Below are positions 6,269 through 7,083 of a stretch of DNA of 7,083 nt, in pieces (within the stretch, counting starts at the first letter, position 1; every line of letters starts with the position of its first letter). The stretch lies in assembly GCA_903952805.1 (NCBI GenBank), contig CAJBHN010000833.1, forward strand, positions 1 through 7,083, written 5' to 3'. Below the pieces are notes generated by a model. The model did not search any database. It saw nothing but the letters and a program-made list of their open reading frames with translations, and was not told the origin of the DNA. Source of the stretch: an uncultured Myxococcales bacterium (lineage in GTDB: Bacteria > Myxococcota > UBA727 > VGSZ01). Position numbers and translations under genes: made by a program.

Positions 6269-6859
6269 TCACGTAAGAGGCCCGCCAATGGCGCTGCGGG
6301 GAATCCCCGAGCCGGGGCCCGGCTGGGGCGGCACGGTGGCGAAGCGGGCGCGGCACACGGCGATCCAGGCGCCCAGCACCACGGTGTTGCCGACGCTCAA
6401 CAGCCCCACGGGATGGCTCCACAAAAAGCGCCCGCCGCTGCCGATGACCGTGAACACGCCCCCGAAGTCGCTGACGAGGGTCAGGCCGGTGATGAAGGCC
6501 GCCAGCCACAAGCCGGCTCGGGCCAACCGGGGCCGGTCGCGCGAGGCCCAAATGATGACGTTGAGAAAGCTGCCAACGGTGGCGAGGCCCGCGAGCAGCA
6601 CGACCCCCAGCAGCAGCCCGAAGTTGAAGCGTTCGTACCAATGGCTGGCGTCGCCGACGAAGGCGCCGTGCAGAAACCAGCCGCCGCTGTAGCGCATGAA
6701 CGCGGTGCCCACCGGGGCCGACACCAGCGCCACCGGGACCAGCGCCAGCAGCAGGGGAGGCCCCAAGACCTCGCCCTCGGCATGCATGCGCGGAAACAGC
6801 ACCCGACCAATCAGGGTGCCGTAGACGATGTGCAGCGCCACAAACAGGGGCAGGGTCAT
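6269..6859 (-). CDS. Multi-pass membrane protein of unknown function, first gene of the tsaD unit
   Basis: From the ATG at 6859 the product is 196 residues and starts directly in a hydrophobic segment (MTLPLFVALHIVYGTLIG). About five membrane helices can be seen, near residues 3-21, 32-54, 78-103, 113-137 and 147-169. The tail is short and Pro/Gly-rich. An in-frame GTG at 6901 would add 14 polar residues (giving 210), but it has no Shine-Dalgarno and the ATG gives a more natural membrane-protein start. W61, H64 and W74 with nearby R/E residues lie in the loop between helices 2 and 3 and could matter, but I recognise no family. Its stop is 11 nt before tsaD, so the two are probably one transcript. 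No functional link to t6A synthesis is implied by the sequence. Confidence 0.75.
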   Translation of the reverse strand: MTLPLFVALHIVYGTLIGRVLFPRMHAEGEVLGPPLLLALVPVALVSAPVGTAFMRYSGGWFLHGAFVGDASHWYERFNFGLLLGVVLLAGLATVGSFLNVIIWASRDRPRLARAGLWLAAFITGLTLVSDFGGVFTVIGSGGRFLWSHPVGLLSVGNTVVLGAWIAVCRARFATVPPQPGPGSGIPRSAIGGPLT

Positions 6860-6984
6860 GTTGTGCCCGGTTGACGACCAATCAACGGACCCAGTCACCA
6901 CATGAGGACCGGGGAGGATTCCAAGCCAAGGACGCGGCCAAAGACTTGGAAGAAGGACTGTTTCGACCGCGGTGGATCAAAAAA
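6860..6984. other. Intergenic region between tRNA-Arg and the tsaD unit; probable promoter region, with a short inverted repeat
   Basis: These 125 nt should contain the promoter of the minus-strand three-gene unit, but I cannot pick a convincing -35/-10 pair. A 7-bp inverted repeat, TTCCAAG (6919-6925) and CTTGGAA (6945-6951), has a 19-nt spacer; it could be an operator half-site pair or chance. A run of six A's at 6979-6984 reads as T6 directly after the tRNA CCA on the minus strand and may help end or process the tRNA transcript. Confidence 0.35.
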
Positions 6985-7061
<77 letters not shown>

Positions 7062-7083
7062 GTACGGCGACGTCGCTACCTCA

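Noticed and set aside
4992..6692. A 566-codon open frame on the plus strand across tsaD and its neighbours
   Set aside because: It crosses three minus-strand genes, including conserved tsaD; it is a high-GC antisense shadow without a recognisable domain.

Overview
This is a GC-rich window (roughly two thirds G+C by eye) from a bacterial chromosome. It is gene-dense, with strong G/C preference at third codon positions. The core genes (ychF, tsaD, trmH and a tRNA-Arg with an encoded CCA) show it is chromosomal. The base composition and the mix of core genes with alanine-rich secreted proteins of unknown function would fit Myxococcota or another former deltaproteobacterial lineage. That placement is an inference; nothing here fixes the taxon.

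Layout, left to right. (1) Positions 9-1088, minus strand: a stand-alone class I isoprenoid-synthase-like protein with two aspartate-rich motifs. (2) Positions 1242-2726, minus strand: a tight two-gene unit made of a TrmH/SpoU-type RNA 2'-O-methyltransferase and, 9 nt downstream, an EVE-domain protein. The EVE protein has a lysine/alanine-rich histone-H1-like tail encoded by a perfect 15-bp tandem repeat. (3) Positions 2725-4266, plus strand: a small secreted protein whose ATG overlaps the candidate ATG of trmH in a shared CATG, then the ribosome-associated ATPase ychF. (4) Positions 4289-4325: a perfect inverted repeat acting as a shared bidirectional terminator. (5) Positions 4337-6859, minus strand: a three-gene unit read as membrane protein, then tsaD (tRNA t6A synthesis), then a secreted protein of unknown function, with gaps of 11 and 31 nt. 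(6) Positions 6985-7061, minus strand: tRNA-Arg(CCG).

The theme is translation and RNA modification (TrmH, TsaD, YchF, tRNA-Arg, perhaps EVE) beside lineage-specific envelope or secreted proteins. No transposase, integrase, phage gene, CRISPR array or recognisable defence cassette is present. No intergenic stretch exceeds about 155 bases. The points most worth following are the repeat-built tail on the EVE protein and its pairing with trmH, the divergent isoprenoid-synthase-like protein, and the overlapping divergent starts at 2724-2727.
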